DNA of 64,000 nt from Amphiura filiformis. Taxonomy: Eukaryota > Echinodermata > Ophiuroidea > Amphilepidida > Amphiuridae. Shown here in pieces: positions 10,275-22,252 of this stretch. The notes under the pieces were generated by a model, which saw only the letters and a program-made list of their open reading frames with translations, did no database searches and had not been told where the DNA came from. The stretch covers positions 35,121,380 through 35,185,379 of the forward strand of contig NC_092646.1 of assembly GCF_039555335.1 (NCBI RefSeq), written 5' to 3'. The position numbers and the translations under genes were made by a program. Every line of letters starts with the position of its first letter. Within the stretch, counting starts at the first letter, position 1.

Positions 10275-11214
10275 TATTGGAAAATGTTGCCACTCAATAT
10301 TCATGAGAGTGTACATTCAACGTCCAGTTATCGAAATTGGGTGACTTGTGTTTGGCAGGTGTGAAATATATCTGACTGGGTGTTTTAATTACGTAACGTA
10401 TTAAGGTTTTGGCGTTATTAAATGGTTGCCTAGTGCTGTTACATGCTTAGATTCTATAATAATAACTATTATTTTCTTTATTCATTCCTTTCTTTTCCTT
10501 TCTCTGCACTTATATATTCTTTCTTATGCACACACTTAAGCAGTGGCGTAGATTTCTTTTTGACAGGGGGTGGTGGATTTTTAAAAGTACCCGGTACAGT
10601 GAACCTTATGGTACAAATGCGCGGGAAAATTTTAGCATAGGCCTATTGAAACTAAACTGGTGAAATATGGGACAAAAGTGGAATTAATTAGCGCGAAGCG
10701 CTAAAAATGGCATTTTATGGCTAACATGGCCAAATATGAGGTTAATTTCGACAGAAACCAATACACAGACGTCAATATTGGGGGGGTGATTATATCGACC
10801 ACCTCCTTGGCAAAATATTGGGGGATTTATCCCCCCCCCACACACACACACAGTGTGGACAACCTGTATGATAAATATAAATTTAATACTCCGTTGGTGA
10901 GCGACGGGCGAGTGGTATTTCACCGAACGCAAGAAAAGGAGTTCTATCTGATTGGCTAGCAATCGATCGCTAAATCGCTCAATGGTGAACTACAAACTTA
11001 AAATGGAGCGATGTATTCAATTCGATTGAAATCTATTAATCTATTATTGACGTAGATAAAGAGAGTGGTACAGTGTGTCATAATGTGCATTGTATTATAG
11101 ATTTAGCACCTGGATCTGACATGGTTTCCTTTATATAATTTATTTCTCAAACAGTTGAATATATCAAAATTTTAACTGTGGATTTCAAAATCGTTACATC
11201 AAAATTGCAGTTAA
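10275..11214. repeat. Fragments of a dispersed repeat family and a hAT-like piece
   Basis: 10275-10520 matches the centre of the palindrome at 14830-15060 (TTCATGAGAGTGTACATTC and GGGTGACTTGTG). 10545-10870 is related to the hAT-like MITE at 4070, with an end CAGTGGCGTAGATTTC. 10875-11100 matches 34700-34890 in inverted orientation. There is no gene. Confidence 0.65.
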
Positions 11215-11657
11215 ACATATCCACAGCAAAATACCGGTCCTCACTAATTAGTGTATTTAATTTCCAGTTAGTGTATTAAAAACCTGGGATTTACCTGACA
11301 ACAAATAAAATTTTCTTGTAATAGAAATATCATATGGGATACTGATATGGTAGGCCGCAACCGCCACAACGTGGAGCTGCTACGCGAGGCTGACTTTTTC
11401 CTCCGTGGATTCAAATTGACCAATCATGTTAGAGTTTTTCATTACTCGGAGGTAAAACTTACCAATCAAGTACAACTTACTCATTACGTGTAGCGAATTT
11501 ATTCATTAAGAATTTGCCAGACGAGCTTCGCGTAGTTTGCAATATATCCTCGGTCACGAAAGTTATGATTCAAAAAGTAGTTAATGAAAAGTACGAACCG
11601 ACTTATTATTAAGATGGACATGCACTCATAAGAAACTCATACAGTATTGAACATAAC

Positions 11658-12146
11658 TAAAGTCTGCACAAAAAGTAACTCAGCTGTTGTAAATACGCCT
11701 ATAGCTTCAGAACTAATAATTGTTTCCATAATATTTCAACATAGAAAGAAGGACGATTTATTTACGCGCATTTTGATACCCCATTTGTCCAATTTCGTTC
11801 AATATTAACATCACAGCAGTGTTTTTAAAGAAAATTACCCGAATTTAAAAGTTGCAGCTATTTGTATTGATTTGAAGTCAGCGCGAAGATAAATGGAGGG
11901 TGTTACTTGCCACAATGCTTGTGTAAAAACCATTGATCGCTGTAAACTGCAACTTTTCAATTCGGGTATTTTTGTTTAAAAGCAATACTGTGTTGTTAAT
12001 ATTGAGCGACATTTGACAAATGGGGTATCAAAATGCGCGTAAATAAATCGTCCTTCTTTCTATGTAGAAATATTGTGGAAACAATTATTAGTTCTGAAGC
12101 TATAGGCGTATTTATAACAGCTGAGTTACTTTTTGTGCAGACTTTA
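11658..12146. mobile_element. 489-bp foldback element
   Basis: Arms of about 200 bp, starting TAAAGTCTGCACAAAAAG, read inward through GAAGGACGATTTATTT and are mirrored at the right, with a short divergent centre. It is non-coding. Confidence 0.85.
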
Positions 12147-12459
12147 TATAGCTAGGCAGAGTGGTGGTAAACCATGCACACAATTCTGCGATCTGCAGTG
12201 TATCGCCGGGAGCTAATTTGTACAACTGGCACGGCGTGGCCTGTGCTATAAACTGTCTGGTATCATGCTTGATACGACAGAATTCGACCTTCAGCAAACC
12301 AGTTCGGTTTACTTAATATACTAGTAGTAGGCCATACATACTGCAGTTACTGTCCGTTTTCCTATACACAATACACAGTGCGCTCACCATTGACGCGTGG
12401 CCTCTACAAATAGTGTATGTTAGAAGTATAGGCCATTGCCTAGTTAACGTCACTGTGTA

Positions 12460-13000
12460 AAAAATAACCGGCCAATATTAAAAGTACTCTTCTGAAATTC
12501 TAGAAAAATATAGTTTTGTAACATGTCCTAAATTTTTAGCTAATTTAGATGTTTGGAAATATTGGTAATTTTGTGTTTTATGAAGGATATGTAAACGACA
12601 GATAACACCAAAAAATATGAAGAAATTATTTCTAAACCGTGTTAAGTCTGCAAACCATTATGCTTCTCATTTTCAAGATCGCTGGTTAACAATAAGCAGA
12701 CTATTGTCTCATTTCGTAAACAAAAGCCCACACAGTATTGTTACCTTGCGTTCGCTTTATTATCGTTCACCCAACTGAAACTATAATACCAGCTCATTGC
12801 TCATTGCACAGGTAAAACAGAAACATGTGCAGTTTGTATTTAACCAGAGAAGATCTGATGTAACATAGTTTAGCTCTTTTCAATGAGTGTTATCTTGGTT
12901 TAATAGCTTTTAATGGGGTTTAAGTCCTTCAAACGGGTCGTGGTGAATTCTACTGTAGACATGACTGCATCATGATTAATTTAAAGTCAACAACATTCAA
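12460..13000. repeat. Inverted copy of 20640-21190
   Basis: Shared motifs include AATACCAGCTCATTGC against GCAATGAGCTGGTATT, and GTGTTATCTTGGTTTAATAG against CTATTAAACCAAGATAACAC. It lies inside the 2-kb element. It is non-coding. Confidence 0.8.
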
Positions 13001-13825
13001 TAATATGATCACCGTGATAGTATGACAGTATCAGTACCGTGGGTGTCAGTGATCCTGGCCTGACACAGTAGACAAACAAACAAACAAACACGCAACACAC
13101 ATGACACATGCATGCAAGGGTAACATTGACTATACACTAATCAAACAATGGTATTGATCCTGTACAACTGGTCGTGGTTTATTTACATTCGATTCATTTA
13201 TAATCCCCATAGTAAACATTAATTTTGTCAAGAGTTTTCTCTCTCTGGAACGAGGATGTATCCACTGGCTACGCGTAATGAAAAGATCTAACATGATTGG
13301 TCAATTTAGCTCCGCGAAGCGAAAAATAAGCTATGCGTAGCAGCTCCACGTTGTGGCGGTTACGGCTAGCCATACACTGATCATGCGAAAATCGTAAAAA
13401 CATAGAATAGAAACTGTGTGGCAGGCTCTCTGGAATTTCATATCGTATGCTTAGCCTGAGTCTCGAACAAATGTAGCTGCGTAGCTGATGAAAAACGAGA
13501 GGATTCATCGTACTATCACGGCAATTTTTGACACGAAGATATAGGGATGATGACGCTGTGCCCCACCCACCCCGATCTACGCCTATGTAATTTAGAGCCC
13601 TGTGACTCCATCGCTCTCCTTCTCCCCTCTTCCTTTTTTTGTCTTCCTCCCCTCCCCTACAATCTCGATCACCCATCCGCTTCTCCTCTTTTCACCTCTC
13701 GACCCCTCATTCACTACCTAAATTGGACTGGCTTTTAAAATGGATATTCGTGATATTAAGAAATCCATTTGATTTTATTGAACAGGCCTATAACCAAGGA
13801 GGATAGATAGAAAAGAGAGGAAATA

Positions 13826-15822
13826 GATTACGTAATGCTTTGTTCCTTTGATGCCGATTAGAGATTACGACAGGCTATTCATAAAAGTGGTACCATTGTT
13901 TCGAACAAAGGGCAGTGAATGGGTTCCGCCATTAAATTGGTCACTGATCCGGCATCATATTAACGCTTTACCCAACAGGCGAGTATAAATAAGTGACCAC
14001 AATACAGTCATGTGTAAGGGCAGTCATGTATAAAGTGGTACCATTGTACTCACGTATCCCAAATGTGCGCTTGTGCGGGTCTGAAGTCTATAATGGAGGC
14101 TTTAGTTGTCGATGTAATCTTTTTTATCACCCACCTGACTTTAGACGCTTCGTTTAAATAAATTGAATGCCCCTGCTGATCGACTACACATCAGAATGTA
14201 TTAGCTGCCAGGTTCACATTTCTATAGTATTCTATAATGGTAATCGCTGTGTATACATGTAAGTATAAGTATAGGCCTATAAAGTTTTTTTCACAAATGT
14301 CCATTTATCTTTTATTTTAAGAAGGAGATTGGCATAGAAATAGCGGCGGTGGAAGGGGGTGGGGCAGATTCTCCCCTGTGAGAAGTCTTGAGAGGGGATA
14401 TGAGGGAGGAAAAGGGGAGGAGGGATATGGAGAATGAGGGGGCCTACTGGAAGGGAGAAAGAGGACAAATGAAGAGAAAGAAATAATGAGAAGTAAATAA
14501 AATAATAGAAAGATAAGGACATATTTATATTGGAATGACAGGGAGAGTGAGAGAGGACAAAAAAGAAAAGAAAGAGGGGGAAGAAGGCAAGAGAGAGAAG
14601 GATGGCGAGGGAGTGATAAAGTTAGTGTAGGCCTAGGAAAGAATAAATGCAGAGAAAGAAAAGAAAGGAAAATAAATGTAATAATAATTATTATAAAACT
14701 TAACACATAACAGCACTAAGCAGCCATTCGATGACATCAATGCCGTTGTGCGTTACGTAATTAATGTTGTCATGGTTATAGGCAACGCTCTGCAGGGTCT
14801 ATTGTTCTATTGTTTCCAATTAGAGCGCTGACATATTGGAAAATGTTGCCAATCAATATTCATGAGAGTGTACATTCAACGTCCAGTTTTCGAAATTGGG
14901 TGACTTGTGCTTGGCAGGTGCGAAATACATCTGACTGGGCGTTTTAATTACGTAACGAATAAAGGCATTGAAATCATCGATTGGCTGCCCAGTGCTGTTA
15001 TGTATTTAGTTATTATATAGGCCTAATAATTATTATTAAAATGTATTCATCATTCCTTTCTTTTTCCTTCTATGTACGTATTCTTTCCTAGGCCTACACG
15101 TTATCACTCCCTCGCTCTCCTTGTCCCCTCTCACCCTCCCTCTCTCATTCCCATCATTTTCCTTATATTTCTATTAATCTACTTGTCTTTATTATATTTT
15201 TTTTCATTTCTCCCTTCCTCCAGCCCTCTCTCATTCTCCATTTCCCCTCCTCCCCTCTTCCTCCCTCCTCCCCTCCCAAGACCCCTCCCCTCTTTGGGTA
15301 CGCCACTATTTCTATACCAATCTCCTTCTTAAAATAAAACTAAATGGACATTTCTTAAAAACAACCTTTATAGGCATATACTTATACTTACTTGTATACG
15401 TATAGCGATTACCATTAAAGTGTAATATAGATATGTGGAAATGGCTGCAGCCTTCATGCATTTTAATGTGTAATCGATCAGCAAGAGCATTCAATTTATT
15501 TAAATGAAGCGCCTAAAGTCAGGTGGGTGGTAAAGATGATTGCATCGACAGCTAAAGCCTCCTTTATAGACTTCAGACCCACACAAGCACACATTTGGGA
15601 TACGGGAGAACAATGGTACCACTTTACACATGACTGCCCTTACACATGACTGTATTGTGGTCACTTATTGATACTCGCCTGTTGTGTAGAGCGTTAATAT
15701 GATGCCGGATCAGTGACCAATTTAATGGCGGAACCCATTTGTTCGAAACAATGGTACCACTTTTATGAATAGCCTGTCGCAACTTCTAATCGGCATCAAA
15801 CGAACAAAGCATTATATAATCT
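13826..15822. repeat. About 2-kb palindrome (inverted duplication)
   Basis: The left arm at about 13826-14757 is mirrored at about 14946-15822, with a spacer of roughly 190 bp. Arm landmarks are GATGCCGGATCA/TGATCCGGCATC, GGTACCATTGTTTCGAAC, and purine-rich tracts opposite pyrimidine-rich tracts. A third, direct copy follows at 15990-16990. Long Leu/Ser/Pro frames over the pyrimidine-rich strand are compositional, not genes. Confidence 0.85.
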
Positions 15823-15989
15823 ATCGCGACTCTATTTCTATTTAAAGCTCTTTGCATGCAATCATAGTTTGAATACAATACCGCTCTTTCCAATGATACT
15901 AATCTGACAGGTGCGAGTGATTAGCATTTCTTTGACATCTATGGTTCAATGTATCGGTACCATGGAGCTATTAAAGATGGAGAGTCAAT

Positions 15990-17110
15990 AGATTATGTAA
16001 CGCATTGTTCACTTGTGCCTATTTGAAATCTGACAAGCTATTCATCGAAAGGTACCTTTTGTTTGGGACAAAGGGCTTCCGCCATTAAATCGGTAAGCTG
16101 ACCCGACAGTGTATTAACGCTTTACCAGCAGGCTACTGTCAATAAGTGATCAAACGAAAGTCGCGTGAAAGCGCTTACTGGAACGAAAAGTACCCTTTGT
16201 TGTCATACCACCCAAGGGTGTGATTGAGTAGCCGTAAGCACAAAAGGCACACATTAGCCGCTGATGCAGTTCGTTGTCACCCCACTGACTGTAGGTGCTT
16301 CATTTAAATAAATTGAATGCGCTTGCTGAATGATTACACATCAAGGCTGCCATGTCTGCATGTCTAGTACTGTATAATGGTAATAGCTACGTATACATGT
16401 AACATATAATAAGTATACCGGTATAGGCCTATTATAAAAGTTGTTTCACAAATTGACATTTTATTTTATTTTAAGAAGGAGAATGTCATAAACAGTGGCG
16501 TACTGAAGGGGGGGGCAGCTCTTTGTGAGAGGTCTTGGGAGGGGATGAGGGAGGAAGAGGTGGAGGAGGAGACATGAAAAATGAGAAAGGGGCTGGAGGA
16601 AGAGAGAAAGAGGGACAAAAAGTATGAGGGGATGGAGAAGGGAGGGAGATAAGAGAGTGATACTTTAGCAAGGAAAGAATAAGTACAGAGAAAGGAAAAG
16701 AAAGGAATGACAAATAAATGTAGGCCTTATAATAATTATTATAGAAACTAAACACACCCCCCCCCACATAGGCCTAACACTAACAGCACTATAGGCAGCC
16801 ATTCGATGATGTCAATGCCTTTATGCGTTACGTATTTAAAACGCCCAGTCAGATGTATTTTACACCTGCCAAGCACAAGTCACCCAATATCGAAAAATTG
16901 GTCGTTGAATGTACACTCTCATGAATATTGATTGGCAACATTTTCCAATATGTCAGCGCTCAAATCGGACACAATAGAACAATAGACCATTCAGTGAGCT
17001 GATCGGTACCGCGTGAACGTTGTAGTGCGGGGCGATATAGTCAAAATATTGTATTCATCCATTGCTATGATAGTTAATCCGATTGACTACGTCACTTCTA
17101 CGGCATATAG
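15990..17110. repeat. Third copy of the palindrome arm
   Basis: Direct orientation relative to the left arm. It shares ACGCTTTACC, TTAAATAAATTGAATGC, TTTTAAGAAGGAGA and the AATATTCATGAGAG region (inverted here). It ends in the TTAATCCGATTGACTACGTC motif also at 17540. It is diverged and non-coding. Confidence 0.75.
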
Positions 17111-19562
17111 TGCATGGGGATGATGGCCGGTTACAACTGAGGAGGACCTCCTGTGAAAAAATATCACGAAAAATATCAATCTGCACTAATACACTTATTG
17201 GTGTAGCCTGTCAGTATGAATAGCACCGTACTTATGACATTTCATTTCTATACCGCCACTAATAATCTTTATTCATCACGTCTATTGGCCCATTTTCTTA
17301 CATTGAACTATTATAGGAACTTACATCAATGATAACCAGCGTACACCACAAGACCCCAGAAAAAGAGCATAGGCTCACGTCAAGTCGTCTGTACACCTGT
17401 CTTCAATCATAATATATTGAATACAATATACCGCTCTTTTCAAAGAGACTAATCTTACAGGTGCAAGTGATTAGCATGAACCGCATGGACGTTTTAGTGC
17501 GGGCGATATAGTCAAAATTGTATTCATCTATTGCTATGGTAGTTAATCCGATTAACTACGTCACTTCGCCTGCGTATAAACGTATTCTGTTAGGGAGTAG
17601 CCTGCATTAAACAATTACAATTTCAAACTTTGTGATTGGCAATATACCGGTAGGCCTACATTAAAAAGTATGCATGGGTGACACCCAGGGGCGATTGTAG
17701 TATTTGTTTCCTAGCTACATCATAATTTTGATTGTTTCCGGTTGCCGTAATTTAACACGGAATAAAAGCAAAACTCACTGAAAAATAACATTTGTTGAAA
17801 AATCAAATGATTTTAGGGAGTGTTCAGAAATACTTTGGTGGGGAGACAATATATTTTTTCGTGTTACAAATTTTTAACCCCTCCCCCCTAATAATAATTA
17901 TGTTTCGTTCGGTAGCCGATACAAACGGAAACTACTCTGTCCCTTAATCAAACGTCTATTATCTACATGTAGGGATGACCAATGAACCATCAACTTGATT
18001 AGAACACTCCCATAGACATGCAGGGAGCTCAACTGTGCACTGCTTGCACAGACATTTCTAAATTGAGCTCATTCTTTTATTTTTCATAATTTTTCTGTAT
18101 GTTTTGTAACTATCTTGCAAATTACAGCAACATAACTTATTTCATTTTCCTGTAAGTGCGAGTCAAAATTGGTCCATCGTCACAGTGCGCTTAATTGCCA
18201 GTGGCTGAGTTCAGCACTGCTCAAGAATGGCACAAAATATTCATGTCAATAAGATCAGGTAAACAACGTGGCCTACTGAGCTGTAATTTGGCAGAGTTGC
18301 CAGTAATACCTCTACCATACCCTCTGTAAAAAGGTTAAAAAATTGAACAAGTAGATCTTGAGTTACAAATTAAATCACCAGCTTCCCTTTGGAATTTCCA
18401 TACTCCTTTCGAATCTTGCTAAGAAGACACCTTTCTGAACATAAATGTGAAGTTTCGTGCTCATTCGGTGTATTGTTCACCTGATTTCAACCCTAAACGT
18501 TTTCTTATATTTAGGCCTATACCATCTACAACTTGCTGCTGGCTATACCTTGTTTAGAACTTTCAAAAGAAGTACCTGAATGTGCAACCATAACTGTTTC
18601 AAAATAGCCCGCGAAAATCATGCAGGCAACTTCGAGGTCATGCATTGAATTGTATTGAATAAGGAATACTACGGGAACCAGCACCTTTACCTTTTGTTAG
18701 AAGTCACACATGAGCATGATGAGTGAAGTGGATAACCTCTATTGTTGTGAATGAGTCAATGACCTTCAATGACACTTAAGATTTTCTTTGCATACACCTA
18801 CTATTGGTCATATTAAACCCAATAACATTGACATTTTTGGTTGTGAAAAAAAAGTTCACCTGTACTTAGTGCAATTTTGATTTTGTGCCATATCGGCCAT
18901 CTTGGATGATTTTTGCCAAATGTTCTCTAAATGCATGATTTCAATGCCTCGGTTTGAAAAAATAATTTATGCTATTGACTAGTAAAGTGCCATTTCATAA
19001 GAAACCCCTTTGATACTTTCACAATATGCTTGTTTCATGTTTGCATAATGTTAAAATAAAGAAATATATAAAGGTAAATATATATGCTTATGCCAATTTT
19101 GCTCCCAATTGCTATTTTTGGACCTTGTCATTTCATTTCGTTCCAATGACCGGTCAGAATGGGAAACTTTGAAAATTCATAATTCGAAAAGTTTTTGACC
19201 GATGTTGACCATTTAACCACCAAAATACTTCTATTGATTAGTTCTATCCAGAAAACGATCTTTTGTAGCAATAGGGGCAACATGAAATTTTGATTGTTAT
19301 CCCTACTACATGTGCTCGTGAAATTACGTGAAATACGTATTTCAACATTATGACATTCACGGCTCGCTTTACATAGTGGATGTATTGGGTACCTAGTGGA
19401 TGTATTGGGGGTACTCGATTAGTAACCTGTCTTAATTAAAATGTGTTTTAAATGCAGATAGACCGTGTTTGCGACCGTTCTATCTGCAGTAATTCAATAA
19501 TATTTGACAGGAATTATCTCACGCAGTCGGGGTGTTGTGCTGTTAAGCCGTTTTAGGTCTCA
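17111..19562. other. Mostly unique AT-rich sequence, no gene recognised
   Basis: The 17400-17580 part is one more copy of the TTACAGGTGCAAGTGATTAGC / TTAATCCGATTAACTACGTC repeat. From 17600 to 19560 I find no long frame, RNA gene, transposon end or exon with good splice sites. This is the longest unexplained stretch. Confidence 0.55.
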
Positions 19563-19569
19563 CTCCAGG

Positions 19570-20413
19570 CATGGAAGAAAGAGATGAGAAGGAACCACAA
19601 CGACTTCGATCGGCCAAGTTTTAATCCGCTTATCTATTGACGCATGAAAAGAAAAGCTATCAATGGTACTTACTTTCATGTATGATCCATTTACCGCGAT
19701 CGATGCTTGGCGAAATCATTACTGGAAAAAAACTATAACAAACCCATCCAAGAACAAACAAACGCTACCCAGAAGTAAGATTATGGAATTTCACTGATGC
19801 TCTGAACATAATAGTAGCTTTGTTTTGGGATCTACAGTCAAACTGTTTTCTTTATCGTGTTGTGTAGAAAATGTCCTTTAAAAAATCGAAAAGGTCATCA
19901 AAATCGGCCGTTTTTTTGCCGAGTTTCATCTTTAGCAAATAAGGTAAGATTTTGGTGACTTTTTCGATGAAAAATAGATGCAAAATAATGTACAATGTTC
20001 CGGTTGAGTCCGGTACATGAAACCTGTTTAATTTAATAGTTTATATGTGTATAATCGTAACTAGCTAACTCGTTTCAGTGCCAAAGACTGCCAACTCTGA
20101 GAAAAAAGTCATCAAAGTTCGGGAAAATTGGGCGAAATGGAAGAAAAAGATGTAGGCCATCAATGACCGATGATCACGTCACCAGAAAAAAATCCTATAG
20201 AGTGCTTGCACGGAAGGTCATTAGTTCAAATCATCCTTCAGACACGCTCCAGAAGACATGCAAATACATGGAGTACAATACCAATCACCTATTTAACGCG
20301 GGGTATTGATCAAAGTAAATCCTCATGAATAACAATGTCAATTAAATGTCGGTAAAGGGAGTGGACAAAGTGAATGCGTTCGTTGTGGTTCCTTCTTATC
20401 TCTTTCTTCCATG
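19570..20413. mobile_element. 844-bp inverted-repeat transposon, copy II
   Basis: Same ends and orientation as 6415-7258. It is flanked by exact CTCCAGG at 19563-19569 and 20414-20420. Internal indels relative to copy I happen to cancel, giving the same length. Confidence 0.92.
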
Positions 20414-20639
20414 CTCCAGGTATGCACTTTATAGATGCTATAAAACCCTTATAAAGGCACGTAAACTTCAAAGATTACACGCAATAAATAGACACAATTA
20501 CATTTATTTTATAAGGACATGATATACACTGTGCAAAGTCGATTATGCAACCCATTTAACCCAATATAGAATATTACGAGACGTCATCATCGCGTCAAGC
20601 CCTTTCTGTCCAATATATATATTAACGCCCTATAACCAG

Positions 20640-21480
20640 GTCAGACCATCATCATGATGCAGTTTTGTCTAAAGTAGAATTCACCACGACCTTTGCAGGA
20701 CTTAAACCCCATGTAAAGCTATTAAACCAAGATAACACTCATTGAAAACAGCTCAACTATGTTAAATCAAATCTTCTCTGATTAAATCTACACTACACAT
20801 GTTTCTGTTTTACCTGTGCGATAATTGCAATGAGCTGGTATTATAGTTTCAGTTGGGTGAACGATTATAAAGCAAACGCCAGGTAACAATACTCCGTGGG
20901 CCTTTGTTTCCAAAATGAGACAATAGTCTGCATATTGTTATCCAGCATTCTTGAAAATGAGAAACATGCGAATATTTCCAAACACCTAAATTAGCTAAAC
21001 ATTTATAAAATGTTACAAAACTATATTTTCTAGAATTTCAGAGAGTACTTAAAATATTGGCCGGTTATTTTTCACACAGTGACGTTAACTGGACAATGCC
21101 CATATACCTATAACACACACTGTTTGTATAGGTCACGCGTCAATGGTGAGAGTACTGTGTATTATGTATGCGAAAATGAACAGTAACTGCAGTATGTTTT
21201 AATGACAATATGCTATTAACATAAGAATGGGATGGGGCACATGCAAATTACTAAGTGTCACATCCTGATTTATGTTCCTTGTCGTTGTGTATGAAATTTC
21301 ACATTATGCAGAGTTCATGTACTTCTCACTCGCACCTGTACGATTAGTGTATTTGTAAAGAGCAGTATTGTATTCCATTCATGATTGCATACATACACAA
21401 ACATGACAGGCAATGAGTGCAGTCTACTTATATAGTGCAGGGGAATACATTCAAAAATTGTTTTCACCTATCGCTATAGT
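20640..21480. repeat. Dispersed repeat fragments
   Basis: 20640-21190 is the inverted copy of 12460-13000 plus the GGTCACGCGTCAATGG motif. 21320-21480 carries the dispersed GTATTGTATTCC / CCTATCGCTATAGTAATTAATCC modules. It is non-coding. Confidence 0.75.
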
Positions 21481-21903
21481 AATTAATCCTGTCACATCAC
21501 TATATTTATACTGCAAATATAAATGTGCATAAGAACAATAATTATTTTTTATATTATAGTAACAAAAAGAACAGCCAAAAGAAAACTTTGCATTATAACG
21601 CTTGATAAGGGAAAAAAGGAAAGTCTGTACTTCAAGTATTATAACTCTTGTGAAGTTATAGGAATAACAAAGATCAAATATTGACTTCAAAGAGTTGCTT
21701 GGAGTTGCGTTTAGATTGTGCAAGCCAAAATTCCTTCCAAACTTTCGTGAAATATACAATACGTTTAACAACGTTTACTAACTAAGTAAGGGTATTGCAT
21801 TTGCCTGCAAAGGAAAATAAATTGGCCTGCAACGAAATTATTTCCATTTTAAGGACTATTCTTGTTGAATAATAAATCGTTGTCATTAAATAAACTCAGA
21901 AAC

Positions 21904-22044
21904 ATGAAAAACCCAACTGTACTGCTTATTGTCTGCTGTTTATTGACAATTTCCTATGCAAATGTCTATTTTAGCCTTTCAATTAAATTCCAACATCATA
22001 CCCATGCACAAAGTTCCTTATCTGTACAAAAGTATACACCACGG
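21904..22044 (+). CDS. Weak candidate: short signal-peptide ORF
   Basis: An ATG opens a 46-codon frame starting MKNPTVLLIVCCLLTISYA, which has the basic start, hydrophobic core and small-residue cleavage site of a signal peptide. It ends at CCACGGTGAGA, where GTGAGA could also be a splice donor. I see no homologue, second exon or duplicate to support it. It could be chance: a hydrophobic frame in AT-rich DNA is common. Confidence 0.2.
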
Positions 22045-22252
22045 TGAGAAATATGAGGCTATGATACCAGGTCTAACTTTAGTACCAGGGCCTAATATTA
22101 GACTAGGCTTCGGGAATCGTAAAATAAGTTAAACATATAGGTTAAGGCTTACGTCGGGACTAGTTCGGCTTATATCGGCTTAAGTTAAACCAGCTACGTT
22201 TGTTTTATTTTTGTTTTATTTTGCAAATCCTCACTGGCGGTGCAACGCCGAG

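Larger units (their letters stand above)
11346..13374. mobile_element. 2.03-kb inverted-repeat transposon
   Basis: About 90-bp inverted ends: the left starts TATGGTAGGCCGCAACC and the right, inverted, TATGGCTAGCCGTAACC. Both run on through CGCCACAACGTGGAGCTG and to ATTGACCAATCATG. The flanks TACTGA and CACTGA suggest a 6-bp duplication with one change. No transposase is visible. A foldback is nested at 11658-12146. The end sequence resembles that of 33611-34630. Confidence 0.82.
11215..13560. repeat. Older repeat split by the 2-kb element
   Basis: 11215-11345 and 13376-13560 together match 33190-33500 in inverted orientation (TAGTGTATT, CCTGACAACAAAT, GATCATGCG, AAACGAGAGGAT). The 33-kb copy has no insertion at the matching point (about 33383), so the 2-kb element landed in a pre-existing repeat. 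Confidence 0.85.

Noticed and set aside
13269-13676. 135-codon minus-strand frame
   Set aside because: It crosses the end of the 2-kb transposon into a different repeat, and the paralogous sequence at 33 kb does not preserve it.
14317-14706. Leu/Ser/Pro-rich 129-codon frame
   Set aside because: It is the pyrimidine-rich strand of the palindrome arm. The mirrored arm and the third copy do not keep the frame.
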